Assembly (NCBI GenBank): GCA_036677085.1
Contig: JAKFFI010000077.1
Span: 1 to 64,000, forward strand
DNA length: 64,000 nt
Direction of reading: 5' to 3'
Source of the DNA: JAGPUQ01 sp036677085
GTDB taxonomy: Bacteria; Pseudomonadota; Gammaproteobacteria; Pseudomonadales; Porticoccaceae
Under the pieces are notes generated by a model that ran no database searches, was not told the DNA's origin, and saw nothing but the letters and a program-made list of their open reading frames with translations. Shown here piece after piece: positions 1-6,618 of the stretch (positions are counted from its first letter, which is position 1; every line of letters starts with the position of its first letter). The position numbers were made by a program, and so were the translations under genes.

Positions 1-90
1 TACATCGAGGTCTACTACAATCGTCACCGCTTACACTCGTCGCTTGGCTACATGAGCCCCGCGCAGTTTGAAGCAAGAAAAATAGCGTAG
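1..90 (+). mobile_element. IS3-family transposase, C-terminal end (partial)
   Basis: The frame is open from the window edge and ends at TAG 88-90. The last 29 residues carry YNRHRLHSSLGYMSP, the usual C-terminus of the DDE integrase (OrfB) of IS3-family elements, which cuts and joins the element ends. The catalytic residues lie outside the window. A sequence ending in gggaagatca at 121 looks like the right terminal inverted repeat, so the element boundary probably lies about 30 bases after the stop. The left end and any target duplication cannot be seen. Confidence 0.85.
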
Positions 91-94
91 TGCC

Positions 95-121
95 GGTGTC
101 CGTCATTCGACGGGAAGATCA
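95..121 (+). repeat. Probable right terminal inverted repeat of the IS3-family element
   Basis: Just after the transposase stop the sequence runs tgtccgtcattcgacgggaa and ends gatca at 121. IS3-family right ends often finish in a G-rich run followed by GATCA or GGCCA, with a terminal CA. The left end is outside the window, so the repeat pair cannot be verified. From 122 to 342 no gene is recognisable. Confidence 0.5.
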
Positions 122-342
122 ATCATCCCGGCCAAGACCGACTACAGCTACGACATCATTCGCTAGGCGCGACGATCGTATGGAAGCCGGCCGCGGGGAC
201 AAGCCCCTGCGGCCTTTCTCGTTGGGCGCCCGCGAATCAGCCCGCCAATTCGCAGCCCGTGCTGCCCTCCGCCACCGGGGGCCTGCTTCGGCACGCCCAG
301 TTCCGGCAACGGCGTGATGTCGCGCAGCGCGGTGAAATCCGC

Positions 343-640
343 TCAGCGCTTCGGGATCACCGCCAGCCGTTCGACGATGCCCTCACCGGCCAGATGGGTT
401 TGCACAATCTGGTCGATATCCTCGGTAGGACCTCGGCTGGCACCAGACGCCGGCCGGGTAGACCATCATCAGCGGCCCCGCGCTGGAAAAGCCCAGGCAG
501 CCGGTCGCCGCCATGCCGACCTCGGCGAGACTGTTCGCCTGTAACTGTTTGCCGCGGCGGTACCATAACGGCGCCGCGCCGTTCTTCCCGCGGCCGCCGC
601 GCGGATGGCCCGGCGGCCGCTGCTGGTAACGGCAGAACAC
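343..640 (-). pseudogene. Decayed nif-type (2Fe-2S) ferredoxin gene
   Basis: Reading leftwards from 640 the translation gives FCRYQQRPPGHPRG, then EVGMAATGCLGF and AGPLMMVYPAGVW, which is the thioredoxin-like 2Fe-2S ferredoxin family found in many nif clusters. The frame then shifts by one base near 424-430; the new frame reads EDIDQIVQTHLAGEGIVERL and stops at 343-345. Upstream of residue 1 an in-frame TGA and a second frame change prevent a proper start. Ligand positions are also damaged: the usual SCG reads GRG and the usual CLGFC reads CLGFS. Frameshift plus ligand loss argue for a real pseudogene rather than a sequencing error. Its role would have been electron transfer in nitrogen fixation (inference). 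Confidence 0.75.
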
Positions 641-720
641 GTGGTGTCAAAAGACGGAGGGCAACTCATGAGCTTCGGTGGACATAGCACCCCTGGCGGC
701 GTGGGGTATCCGCGGCCGCG

Positions 721-948
721 CTACACGCGCGGTTTTTCCGAGCGCGAGTAATGGCTGAAATGCCCCTCGCGCGCTGCCTGGCGGCGCGCGCTGGCGAGGA
801 TCTCCTTCGACCTGCCCGGCGCATTCGGCGCCGACATCTGCTTGGCAACGAGCGCGCTGCCGCAGTGTGGGCACGCCGGCGGGTCACCGCGCACCAACAG
901 CTCGAAGGTCTGGCCGCAACTATTGCAGTGAAAGTCGAAGATGGGCAT
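721..948 (-). CDS. FmdB-family zinc ribbon protein
   Basis: This 75-aa protein starts MPIFDFHCNSCGQTFELLV and has a second pair CPHCGS near residue 31, giving the two CxxC knuckles of the FmdB/CxxC_CxxC_SSSS zinc ribbon family. The remaining 40 residues are basic and probably unstructured. The ATG at 948 is chosen because family members begin MPIF/MPTY directly before the first knuckle; the longer upstream frame has no homology-like character. FmdB-type proteins are described as putative regulatory proteins, but the biochemical role is not known. It lies between a decayed ferredoxin gene and a divergently oriented HEPN gene; 949-1182 shows no other gene. Confidence 0.8.
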   Translation of the reverse strand: MPIFDFHCNSCGQTFELLVRGDPPACPHCGSALVAKQMSAPNAPGRSKEILASARRQAAREGHFSHYSRSEKPRV

Positions 949-1182
949 GGGTCTCGCCGCTCGCAACGCCGGCACGGCGCCGGCCCAGCAGCCTAAGCAA
1001 GATCGGGGCCGATGGTTAATGGGTTGATTTGGCGTGGAAAAGCATGAGGGTGTGGGGAACGGGGCTGTCGCTTTTGTCCGCTTCGCGACGCGTTCCGGCG
1101 GGGACGAGGCCGGCACGGAATCAGGCGTGCCGCCAATCTGTCAATCCCGCTGCTCGTTTCATTCTGCCTGCTGACCCGCACG

Positions 1183-1659
1183 GTGATCGGCGATGTCCCG
1201 CTTGCCGAGTTGGCGGGCGCGCTCTATCCCGTGCAGGAGGCGCTGGAGCGCGCGGCGGCAATCGGCCGGCTATTGCGCGCCGCCGACCGCAATCTGGCCG
1301 ACGCCGAGGTCACCCAGATCAGTGCCGAAAACCGCTTCGATGCCGCCTGCAAGGCGATCATGCGACTGGCCAAGGCGGCCTTGCAGGCCAATGGCTACCG
1401 CACCCTGACCAGCCGCCCCGGCCACCACATGACAATGATCCAGACCTTGGGCCACACCATCGGCCTGGACCGGCGAGACATCATCACCCTCGATGCCTTG
1501 CGCAAGCAGCGCAACGTCGCCGATTACTCGGGCGACGCGGTGCCGGGAAGCGCGGTGGAGCAGTGCATCGCCAGCGCGCGGGAACTGCGTGATGAAGTGC
1601 GCGCCTGGCTGGAGCGTCACCGCCCTGCTTTGCTGAACGACCAGGGACGCGGCGGCTGA
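1183..1659 (+). CDS. HEPN-like domain protein, orphan
   Basis: A 158-aa, mostly helical protein with LRKQRNVADYSGD near residues 108-120 and a C-terminal RAWLERH (an Rx5H arrangement). Both fit HEPN-type proteins, which pair with a nucleotidyltransferase in MNT/HEPN toxin-antitoxin systems or act as RNases. No complete nucleotidyltransferase gene is next to it. The start is a GTG with no clear ribosome site, and the frame stays open upstream, so the N-terminus is uncertain and may be truncated. Gene context (IS end, methylase stump, pseudogene) suggests an accessory, horizontally acquired patch. Confidence 0.55.
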   Translation: MIGDVPLAELAGALYPVQEALERAAAIGRLLRAADRNLADAEVTQISAENRFDAACKAIMRLAKAALQANGYRTLTSRPGHHMTMIQTLGHTIGLDRRDIITLDALRKQRNVADYSGDAVPGSAVEQCIASARELRDEVRAWLERHRPALLNDQGRGG

Positions 1660-1693
1660 TGACGGGTCTCGCAGGTGCATGCGAGGCGGGCTC

Positions 1694-1730
1694 GCATGAA
1701 AATCGAAAGCTTACCTTTCGATTTTCATGC
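1694..1730. repeat. Perfect 16-bp inverted repeat (hairpin)
   Basis: Arms 1694-1709 (gcatgaaaatcgaaag) and 1715-1730 are perfect reverse complements with the 5-base loop cttac. It lies 35 bases after the HEPN stop and is AT-richer than its surroundings. It has no T-run, so it is not a classical terminator. It may be a short mobile repeat, an operator or an RNA-processing hairpin. Confidence 0.85.
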
Positions 1731-1849
1731 AGCGAACCGCGGTGCTTTACCCCCGGGCAGCGCCGCTACGCGCTGTCCGATGCCGTAGAGGTGATCCCGC
1801 TGTCGGCGCTGGCCGACGCGCAGGACCTGTTCGCGACCAACACCCCCGC

Positions 1850-2020
1850 ATGACCAACGCACAACTCGTTTCCAAAGTCTGGAACTATGCCCATGTGTTG
1901 CGCGACCAGGGCGTTTCCTATGGCGATTACGTGGAGCAGATCACCTGCCTGCCGTTCCTGAAGATGGGCACCGAGCGGGAAGACCTGCTGGGCGAGGCTT
2001 CGGCCATCCCGCCGCCGTGA
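1850..2020 (+). pseudogene. hsdM: N-terminal stump of type I restriction methylase HsdM
   Basis: The 56-residue frame begins MTNAQLVSKVWNYAHVLRD and continues GVSYGDYVEQITCLPFLKM, the N-terminal helical domain of HsdM, the DNA methyltransferase subunit of type I restriction-modification systems. It stops at 2018-2020 after about 50 recognisable residues, whereas HsdM is about 500 residues, and no methylase core or hsdS/hsdR follows. The ATG overlaps the TGA of an upstream fragment (RRYALSDAVEVIPLSALADA, ending at 1853), suggesting the remnant of a former two-gene unit. The fragment cannot methylate DNA. Confidence 0.75.
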
Positions 2021-2070
2021 CGCTGGGGGCGGAAAGCAGCACCAGAAGAACAGCCCCGGGCTGAGCCGTA

Positions 2071-2193
2071 TTACAGGCCACCGCCGAGCTGGTACGACGG
2101 CACCGGCAGCAAGGCGATGCCCCTCTCGAACAGCGGGCCGAAACTGCGCAGTGAAAACTTCCGGTCCTGCACGTTGGAAAGCGTGGTGTCCAT
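2071..2193 (-). CDS. Possible 40-aa protein downstream of a sigma-54-like promoter
   Basis: A short frame starting MDTTLSNVQDRKFSLRSFGP and ending SYQLGGGL. A purine-rich stretch, aggggatacggg, precedes the ATG. A -24/-12-type element at 2219-2234 on the same strand sits 26 bases upstream, so transcription would begin about 15 bases before the ATG. I do not recognise the protein. It has no cysteines or membrane segment. It lies between the methylase stump and nifE and points away from nifE. It could be a small nif-associated protein or chance coding. Confidence 0.35.
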   Translation of the reverse strand: MDTTLSNVQDRKFSLRSFGPLFERGIALLPVPSYQLGGGL

Positions 2194-2218
2194 ACCCGTA
2201 TCCCCTGTAGCGTCCTGC

Positions 2219-2234
2219 CGCAAATGGCACGCCA
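2219..2234 (-). promoter_or_regulatory. Sigma-54-type -24/-12 element, leftward
   Basis: On the minus strand the sequence reads tggcgtgccatttgcg. The essential GG (-24) and GC (-12) are correctly spaced, against the consensus TGGCACG-N4-TTGC. It faces the 40-codon frame at 2071-2193. No TGT-N10-ACA NifA site was found nearby by eye, so the activator is unknown. Confidence 0.5.
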
Positions 2235-2453
2235 CCATCGGCCCGCCGAACGATCGTTGACAAGCCTCGGCCGACATCCGCCTGACGCCGGGCAAAGTCC
2301 GCCCGGCGGCTGGCGCCATGTCCGAGAGGTTTCCCGACAAAGCCCACAAGGCTGTGTCGCAAACCGGCCAATTGTCGCGGCGGCGATGGGCACTCTATCC
2401 CTCTTCAATCCCAACTCCTTGTTTTCAATGGGCAGCCAAAGGATTCCCCGGGC

Positions 2454-2469
2454 TGGCCCGATTTCTGCT
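2454..2469 (+). promoter_or_regulatory. Sigma-54-type -24/-12 element before nifE
   Basis: The sequence tggcccgatttctgct has GG and GC at the right spacing for sigma-54 RNA polymerase (one mismatch, C for T, in TTGC). It lies about 61 bases upstream of the nifE ATG, which fits nif regulation by NifA and RpoN. The rest of 2235-2530 holds no recognisable gene. Confidence 0.55.
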
Positions 2470-2530
2470 GAGTGAGGATGAGACGAAGAGCCGCGGCAGT
2501 CCCTGCCCGGCGCGCGGAGGTGGCCCTGCC

Positions 2531-3946
2531 ATGAGCAGCCTGTCGAGCACTGTCCAGGATGTTTTCAACGAACCCGGCTGCGGCAAGAACCAGGGCAAGT
2601 CGGAGAAGGAACGCAAGAAGGGCTGCACCAAGCAGCTCCAGCCCGGCGCGGCGGCGGGCGGTTGCGCCTTCGACGGCGCCAAGATCGCCTTGCAGCCGGT
2701 CACCGATGTCGCCCATCTGGTGCACGGACCGATCGCCTGCGAGGGCAATGGCTGGGACAACCGCGGCGCCAAGTCGTCCGGTTCGATGCTCTACCGCACC
2801 GGCTTCACCACCGACATCAACGAGACCGATGTCATCTTCGGTGGCGAGAAGCGGCTGTTCAAGGCGATCCGCGAGGTGATCGAGAAATACGATCCGCCGG
2901 CGGTGTTCGTCTACCAGACCTGCATTCCCGCACTCACCGGCGACGACATCGACGCCGTGTGCAAGGCGGCGCGCGAGAAGTTCGGCAAGCCGGTGATTCC
3001 GATCAACGCTCCGGGCTTCGTCGGCAGCAAGAATCTCGGCAACAAGCTGGCCGGCGAGGCGCTGCTGGAGCACGTGATCGGCACCGAGGAGCCGGAGTAC
3101 ACCACGCCCTACGACATCAATATCATCGGCGAATACAACCTCTCCGGCGAGCTGTGGCAGATCAAGCCGCTGCTGGATGAGCTGGGGATTCGCATCCTGG
3201 CCTGCATCTCCGGCGATGCCCGCTACAGCCAGATTGCCCAGGCGCATCGGGCGCGGGCGGCGATGATGGTTTGTTCCAAGGCGATGATCAACGTCGCCCG
3301 CAAGATGGAGGAGCGCTACGGCATCCCGTTCTTCGAGGGCTCGTTCTATGGCATCGGCGACATGAGCGAGTCGCTGCGCGAGATCGCGCGGCTGCTCATC
3401 GAGCGCGGCGCCGATGCCGAGTTGATGACCCGCACCGAGGCCCTGATCGCCCGCGAGGAGGCCGCCGCCTGGGAGGCCATCATGCCCTACAAGGCGGCGC
3501 TGGATGGCAAGCGGGTGCTCTTGATCACCGGCGGGGTCAAGTCCTGGTCGGTGGTGGCGGCGCTGCAGGAGATCGGCATGGAAGTGGTCGGTACCTCCAC
3601 CAAGAAATCCACCGCCGAGGACAAGCAGCGCCTCAAGGAGATCATGGGCGAGGATGCTCACATGTTCGACGAGCTCGCCCCGCGCGAGATGTACAAGATC
3701 CTGAAGGAAGCCCGCGCCGACATCATGCTCTCCGGCGGCCGCTCCCAGTTCGTGGCGCTCAAGGCCAAGATGCCCTGGATGGACGTGAACCAGGAAAAGC
3801 ACCACGCCTACGCCGGCTACGTCGGCATGGTCGCCATGGTGAAAGAGATGCACAAGGCGCTGTTCAGTCCGATCTGGGCGCAGGTGCGCATGGCTGCGCC
3901 TTGGGAAAGTCAGGCGCTAAGGGAGAGGACCGATGAGACCGAATGA
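2531..3946 (+). CDS. nifE: Nitrogenase FeMo-cofactor scaffold protein NifE
   Basis: NifE is the alpha-like subunit of the NifEN scaffold, on which the 8Fe precursor (L-cluster) is matured before transfer to nitrogenase. The 471 residues match the family length. Cys45 (GGCAFDG), Cys70 (HGPIACEG) and Cys131 (YQTCIPALTGDD) have the spacing of the permanent cluster ligands. Cys248 in MMVCSKAM fits the precursor-binding cysteine. ATG 2531 is preferred over upstream starts because it gives the family N-terminus and follows the sigma-54-type element. nifZ overlaps its end by 14 bases. nifN, the obligate partner, is not next to it or anywhere in the window. A vanadium-system VnfE is possible but cannot be separated by eye. 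Confidence 0.92.
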   Translation: MSSLSSTVQDVFNEPGCGKNQGKSEKERKKGCTKQLQPGAAAGGCAFDGAKIALQPVTDVAHLVHGPIACEGNGWDNRGAKSSGSMLYRTGFTTDINETDVIFGGEKRLFKAIREVIEKYDPPAVFVYQTCIPALTGDDIDAVCKAAREKFGKPVIPINAPGFVGSKNLGNKLAGEALLEHVIGTEEPEYTTPYDINIIGEYNLSGELWQIKPLLDELGIRILACISGDARYSQIAQAHRARAAMMVCSKAMINVARKMEERYGIPFFEGSFYGIGDMSESLREIARLLIERGADAELMTRTEALIAREEAAAWEAIMPYKAALDGKRVLLITGGVKSWSVVAALQEIGMEVVGTSTKKSTAEDKQRLKEIMGEDAHMFDELAPREMYKILKEARADIMLSGGRSQFVALKAKMPWMDVNQEKHHAYAGYVGMVAMVKEMHKALFSPIWAQVRMAAPWESQALRERTDETE

Positions 3947-4196
3947 AAGGCAAATGGGCGACCTGGTCTACGCCGCCCTGGCGATCCACAACGACGGCAG
4001 TCTGCCGGACCATGACGCGGAGGCCCTGTTGGTCGCCGCCGGTGGTCGCGGGGTCATCGTGAACATCGGCCACCTGGAACAGGATCCGAAGCAGGTGTTG
4101 TACCTGGTGCGCTTCGAGCGCGAGGACGGGGTGTTGGGGCCGCCGGTGGGCTGTTGGCCGCAGGATCTGGACAGCGCGCCGCCGGCGGTATCCTGA
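3933..4196 (+). CDS. nifZ: NifZ-family nitrogen fixation protein
   Basis: An 87-aa protein with GDLVYAALAIHNDGSLP followed by GGRGVIVNIGHL and YLVRFEREDGVLGPPVGCW, the small beta-rich NifZ domain. NifZ helps form the second P-cluster of the MoFe protein in Azotobacter. The ATG at 3933 lies inside the nifE end and is preceded by gggagagg, a good ribosome site, so the two genes are translationally coupled. The stop is followed within 80 bases by the convergent lipid-module genes, which marks the end of the nif material. Confidence 0.8.
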   Translation: MRPNERQMGDLVYAALAIHNDGSLPDHDAEALLVAAGGRGVIVNIGHLEQDPKQVLYLVRFEREDGVLGPPVGCWPQDLDSAPPAVS

Positions 4197-4274
4197 GCGC
4201 CCAAGCGGATCGGCGTTGCCCCTGACCTGCCACCGTGCTTCCCCCATCAGCAAGACGGATCGCGCCAACAGGCT

Positions 4275-5417
4275 TCAGGTGCTGCGTCCCGCCACCAGCT
4301 CTCGAATCCGCCGCACCACCACCTCGAGATCGTCCGGCGGAACCGTGCCACCGATCCGGAATGGCTCCCCGACCCAGACCGCCAGATGGCGCTCCACCAG
4401 CAACTGGTGAAAGTAGCGAAAATCCCGGGTGCCGTTCAGCAACCCGAAATAGTCGAGGCGGTAGACCAGCCGCGCCAGCCACTGCCGGACGCGGTCGGCA
4501 CGCGTCTCCCCGCGCGGGTCGAACAGTTTGCGCAGCAGCACGCGGCGCACCTGATCCACGCCGCCGAGCAACCCGGTCGGAAGCGGAAAGATCGCCAGCG
4601 GCTTGCCGAGCGCCGCCACCTCCACCAGCATGGAAATACTATCGCCGGTGACCACGAAACCCTGCGCCGTGCCCAACAGGGCGCGATACGGATTATCGAC
4701 CAGACTGCCCTTGGCAGCGCCCGGTTCGGCCGCGGCCGGCCAGGCAAAAAAAGGCACTTCGGGGGGCAGTCGCTTGCGCAACCTCGCCACCACCGCCGCC
4801 GGAGTGCGCCGACTGGTCACCACATAGGGGGTGCCGCCCAGGTCGCGAATGCGCCGGGTTTCCGCAAGCAGCGCCCGGGTAACTCTCGCGTTCATGACGA
4901 AGGGGCCGGTAGGGCCGCCCACGAACACCGCGATCAGCGGCGGCTTCAGGGGCGCCAGGCGGCTGCGCCAGCGCTCCGCCTCGGCCTGAATCGCGTCCGC
5001 GCCGACGCGCATCAGCGGCAAGGTCACCGGCAGGTAGTTGGGCAGCGGCGGCAGATGATTCTCGCCGCTCGCCACCACCAGATCGAATTCGTGCATGGCG
5101 CCCGAGGGCTTGCCGATGTGAACGACGCGGGTGCGATTGCCGGATTGCTGCCGCACCCAGAGTGCCGCCATCGCGGGCCGGCGACCCACGGTGATGATCA
5201 GCTCCGGCCAGGGTGGCGTGAGGGGAGCGGAACGCTCCAGATCCAGGTGGTCAAGCGTGGGCCTAAAGCGTGGCTTGGCGACCACGTACTTCGAGCGCAT
5301 CACCAGGACTTTGCGATCGCAGGGCCAACCCAAGGCGGCGGCGACCGCTTCGACCTGGCCGTTATCGCCACGCTTGTCGCCCAGCAGCAGCCAGGTGACG
5401 GGAGTCAACGCCAGCAT
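4275..5417 (-). CDS. ELM1/GtrOC1-family putative glycosyltransferase (copy A)
   Basis: A 380-aa soluble protein of the family annotated as mitochondrial fission ELM1 (DUF1022). The start TWLLLGDKRGDNGQV is the family's N-terminal nucleotide-sugar-like loop. A mid-protein IAVFVGGPTGPFVMN and GFVVTGDSISMLVEVAALGKP near residues 250-270 resemble the two-Rossmann GT-B fold with a C-terminal donor-binding site. The substrate is unknown. It is the last gene of a two-gene unit with the sulfotransferase, starting 7 bases after its stop. A second paralog lies at 8332-9438, beyond the ABC gene. Context suggests a role in surface lipid or glycan modification (inference). Confidence 0.75.
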   Translation of the reverse strand: MLALTPVTWLLLGDKRGDNGQVEAVAAALGWPCDRKVLVMRSKYVVAKPRFRPTLDHLDLERSAPLTPPWPELIITVGRRPAMAALWVRQQSGNRTRVVHIGKPSGAMHEFDLVVASGENHLPPLPNYLPVTLPLMRVGADAIQAEAERWRSRLAPLKPPLIAVFVGGPTGPFVMNARVTRALLAETRRIRDLGGTPYVVTSRRTPAAVVARLRKRLPPEVPFFAWPAAAEPGAAKGSLVDNPYRALLGTAQGFVVTGDSISMLVEVAALGKPLAIFPLPTGLLGGVDQVRRVLLRKLFDPRGETRADRVRQWLARLVYRLDYFGLLNGTRDFRYFHQLLVERHLAVWVGEPFRIGGTVPPDDLEVVVRRIRELVAGRST

Positions 5418-5423
5418 CCCGGG

Positions 5424-6359
5424 TCAGCTCGTGGCGTGATAGCCGAGCGCCGGCTCCAGATTGGCGGCCACCAGGGCTTCGAGTTCGGCGACCTGCTCGG
5501 GCGTGAATTCGTCCCGATAGCCGCCGACCTTGCCGCGCCGGGTCTTGAACGCGGTGGGATCGCCGGACCCACGCAGACGCATGCCGCCCTGGCGGAAGAA
5601 GCCGCTGGCTTCCATCTTGCGCAGATTGTCGAAGGCGCCGAACTCGACCGCTTCGGCGATCTCCTCGGCACTGAAGTTTTCGCCCATGAAACGGGTGATC
5701 TCCGTCAGCGTCTCGGCGGGACGGGCACGGAGGTCTTCGTAGCGCACCACCAGCGCGTTTTCGAGCGTCTGGCTGTTGCGATACCACTGGTTCAAATAAT
5801 CGATCAGAAACGGCAGTCCGATATCGCTGTGGCGGACGAAGGTCCACATATCGATGGTCTTGCGATCGATGGGATGGGCGATGGCGTGGTTGATCAGTTC
5901 CTGCTTGGCGCGCGACTGGCGGCGGGTGAACTGGTAATACCAGGACACCGCGATATCGATCGGATTGCGCACCAGAATCAGCACCGGCTTGTGGCGCAGG
6001 GCATTGTCGGCAGCGCCGACGGCGAGGCGCTCGCCCACTGCCGTTTCGTAGCTGTAGCAGCCATTGGTGGCAGCGAGGCGCGGAATCGCCGGATTGCTGC
6101 GCGCAAACTCGTCGGTGTTGATGAGCCGCGAGGCCGGCAGGCCGTGGCGCACCTGGTAGAGCCGCGACAGCATCACCTTGAGCCAGGTGTTGCCGCTCTT
6201 GGGATGGCCGATGATGAGCAGACTCGCCCGCTCCGCCTTGGCGAGCTCGAGTCGCGCCAGGTATTTGCGGCGCAGCGCGACCCGGGCGGCCACCGGCAGC
6301 AGTTCGGTGGGCCCGATGATGAGCGCCTTTTTAACCCCATCACTGAGTTGCACGGCCAC
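5424..6359 (-). CDS. Sulfotransferase-domain protein
   Basis: This enzyme class transfers sulfuryl groups from PAPS. The protein shows the PAPS 5'-phosphosulfate loop GHPKSGNTWL near residue 55, the 3'-phosphate motif LVRNPIDIAVSWYYQ in the middle and RRGKVGGY near the C-terminus, all in the right order. About 311 residues is a normal length. The GTG at 6359 is preferred, but the frame stays open to a TTG at 6383 and the true start is uncertain. The acceptor cannot be told from sequence. Neighbouring sphingolipid genes make a lipid or glycolipid acceptor plausible. It is transcribed with the ELM1-type gene and is divergent from the ABC transporter. Confidence 0.85.
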   Translation of the reverse strand: MAVQLSDGVKKALIIGPTELLPVAARVALRRKYLARLELAKAERASLLIIGHPKSGNTWLKVMLSRLYQVRHGLPASRLINTDEFARSNPAIPRLAATNGCYSYETAVGERLAVGAADNALRHKPVLILVRNPIDIAVSWYYQFTRRQSRAKQELINHAIAHPIDRKTIDMWTFVRHSDIGLPFLIDYLNQWYRNSQTLENALVVRYEDLRARPAETLTEITRFMGENFSAEEIAEAVEFGAFDNLRKMEASGFFRQGGMRLRGSGDPTAFKTRRGKVGGYRDEFTPEQVAELEALVAANLEPALGYHATS

Positions 6360-6618
6360 GCACCCCGCTGTATCAGCTGACAAAAAAGGGGCGTCAGTAT
6401 GCGGCAGTGACCCCGCCGGCGCCAGCGCGCGGCGGCACCCAAACTCCGGATCGTTCCAGCCAAACTCCCGGCGCGTGGATGGTAAACTGCCGCCCGATGC
6501 CGGGCATCCAACCCCACGCTTTTCGCGTCAGGTCGGCCACTGGTTCCTGTTCCATTCCCGGCGTCCCCGACACCCCTTTTTTTCAACATCTTCCCGAGCA
6601 GCGAGGAAACCCGACACC

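Noticed and set aside
4386..6380. A 664-codon plus-strand frame
   Set aside because: Antisense to the ELM1-type and sulfotransferase genes, both with clear motifs on the minus strand; no family features in the frame.
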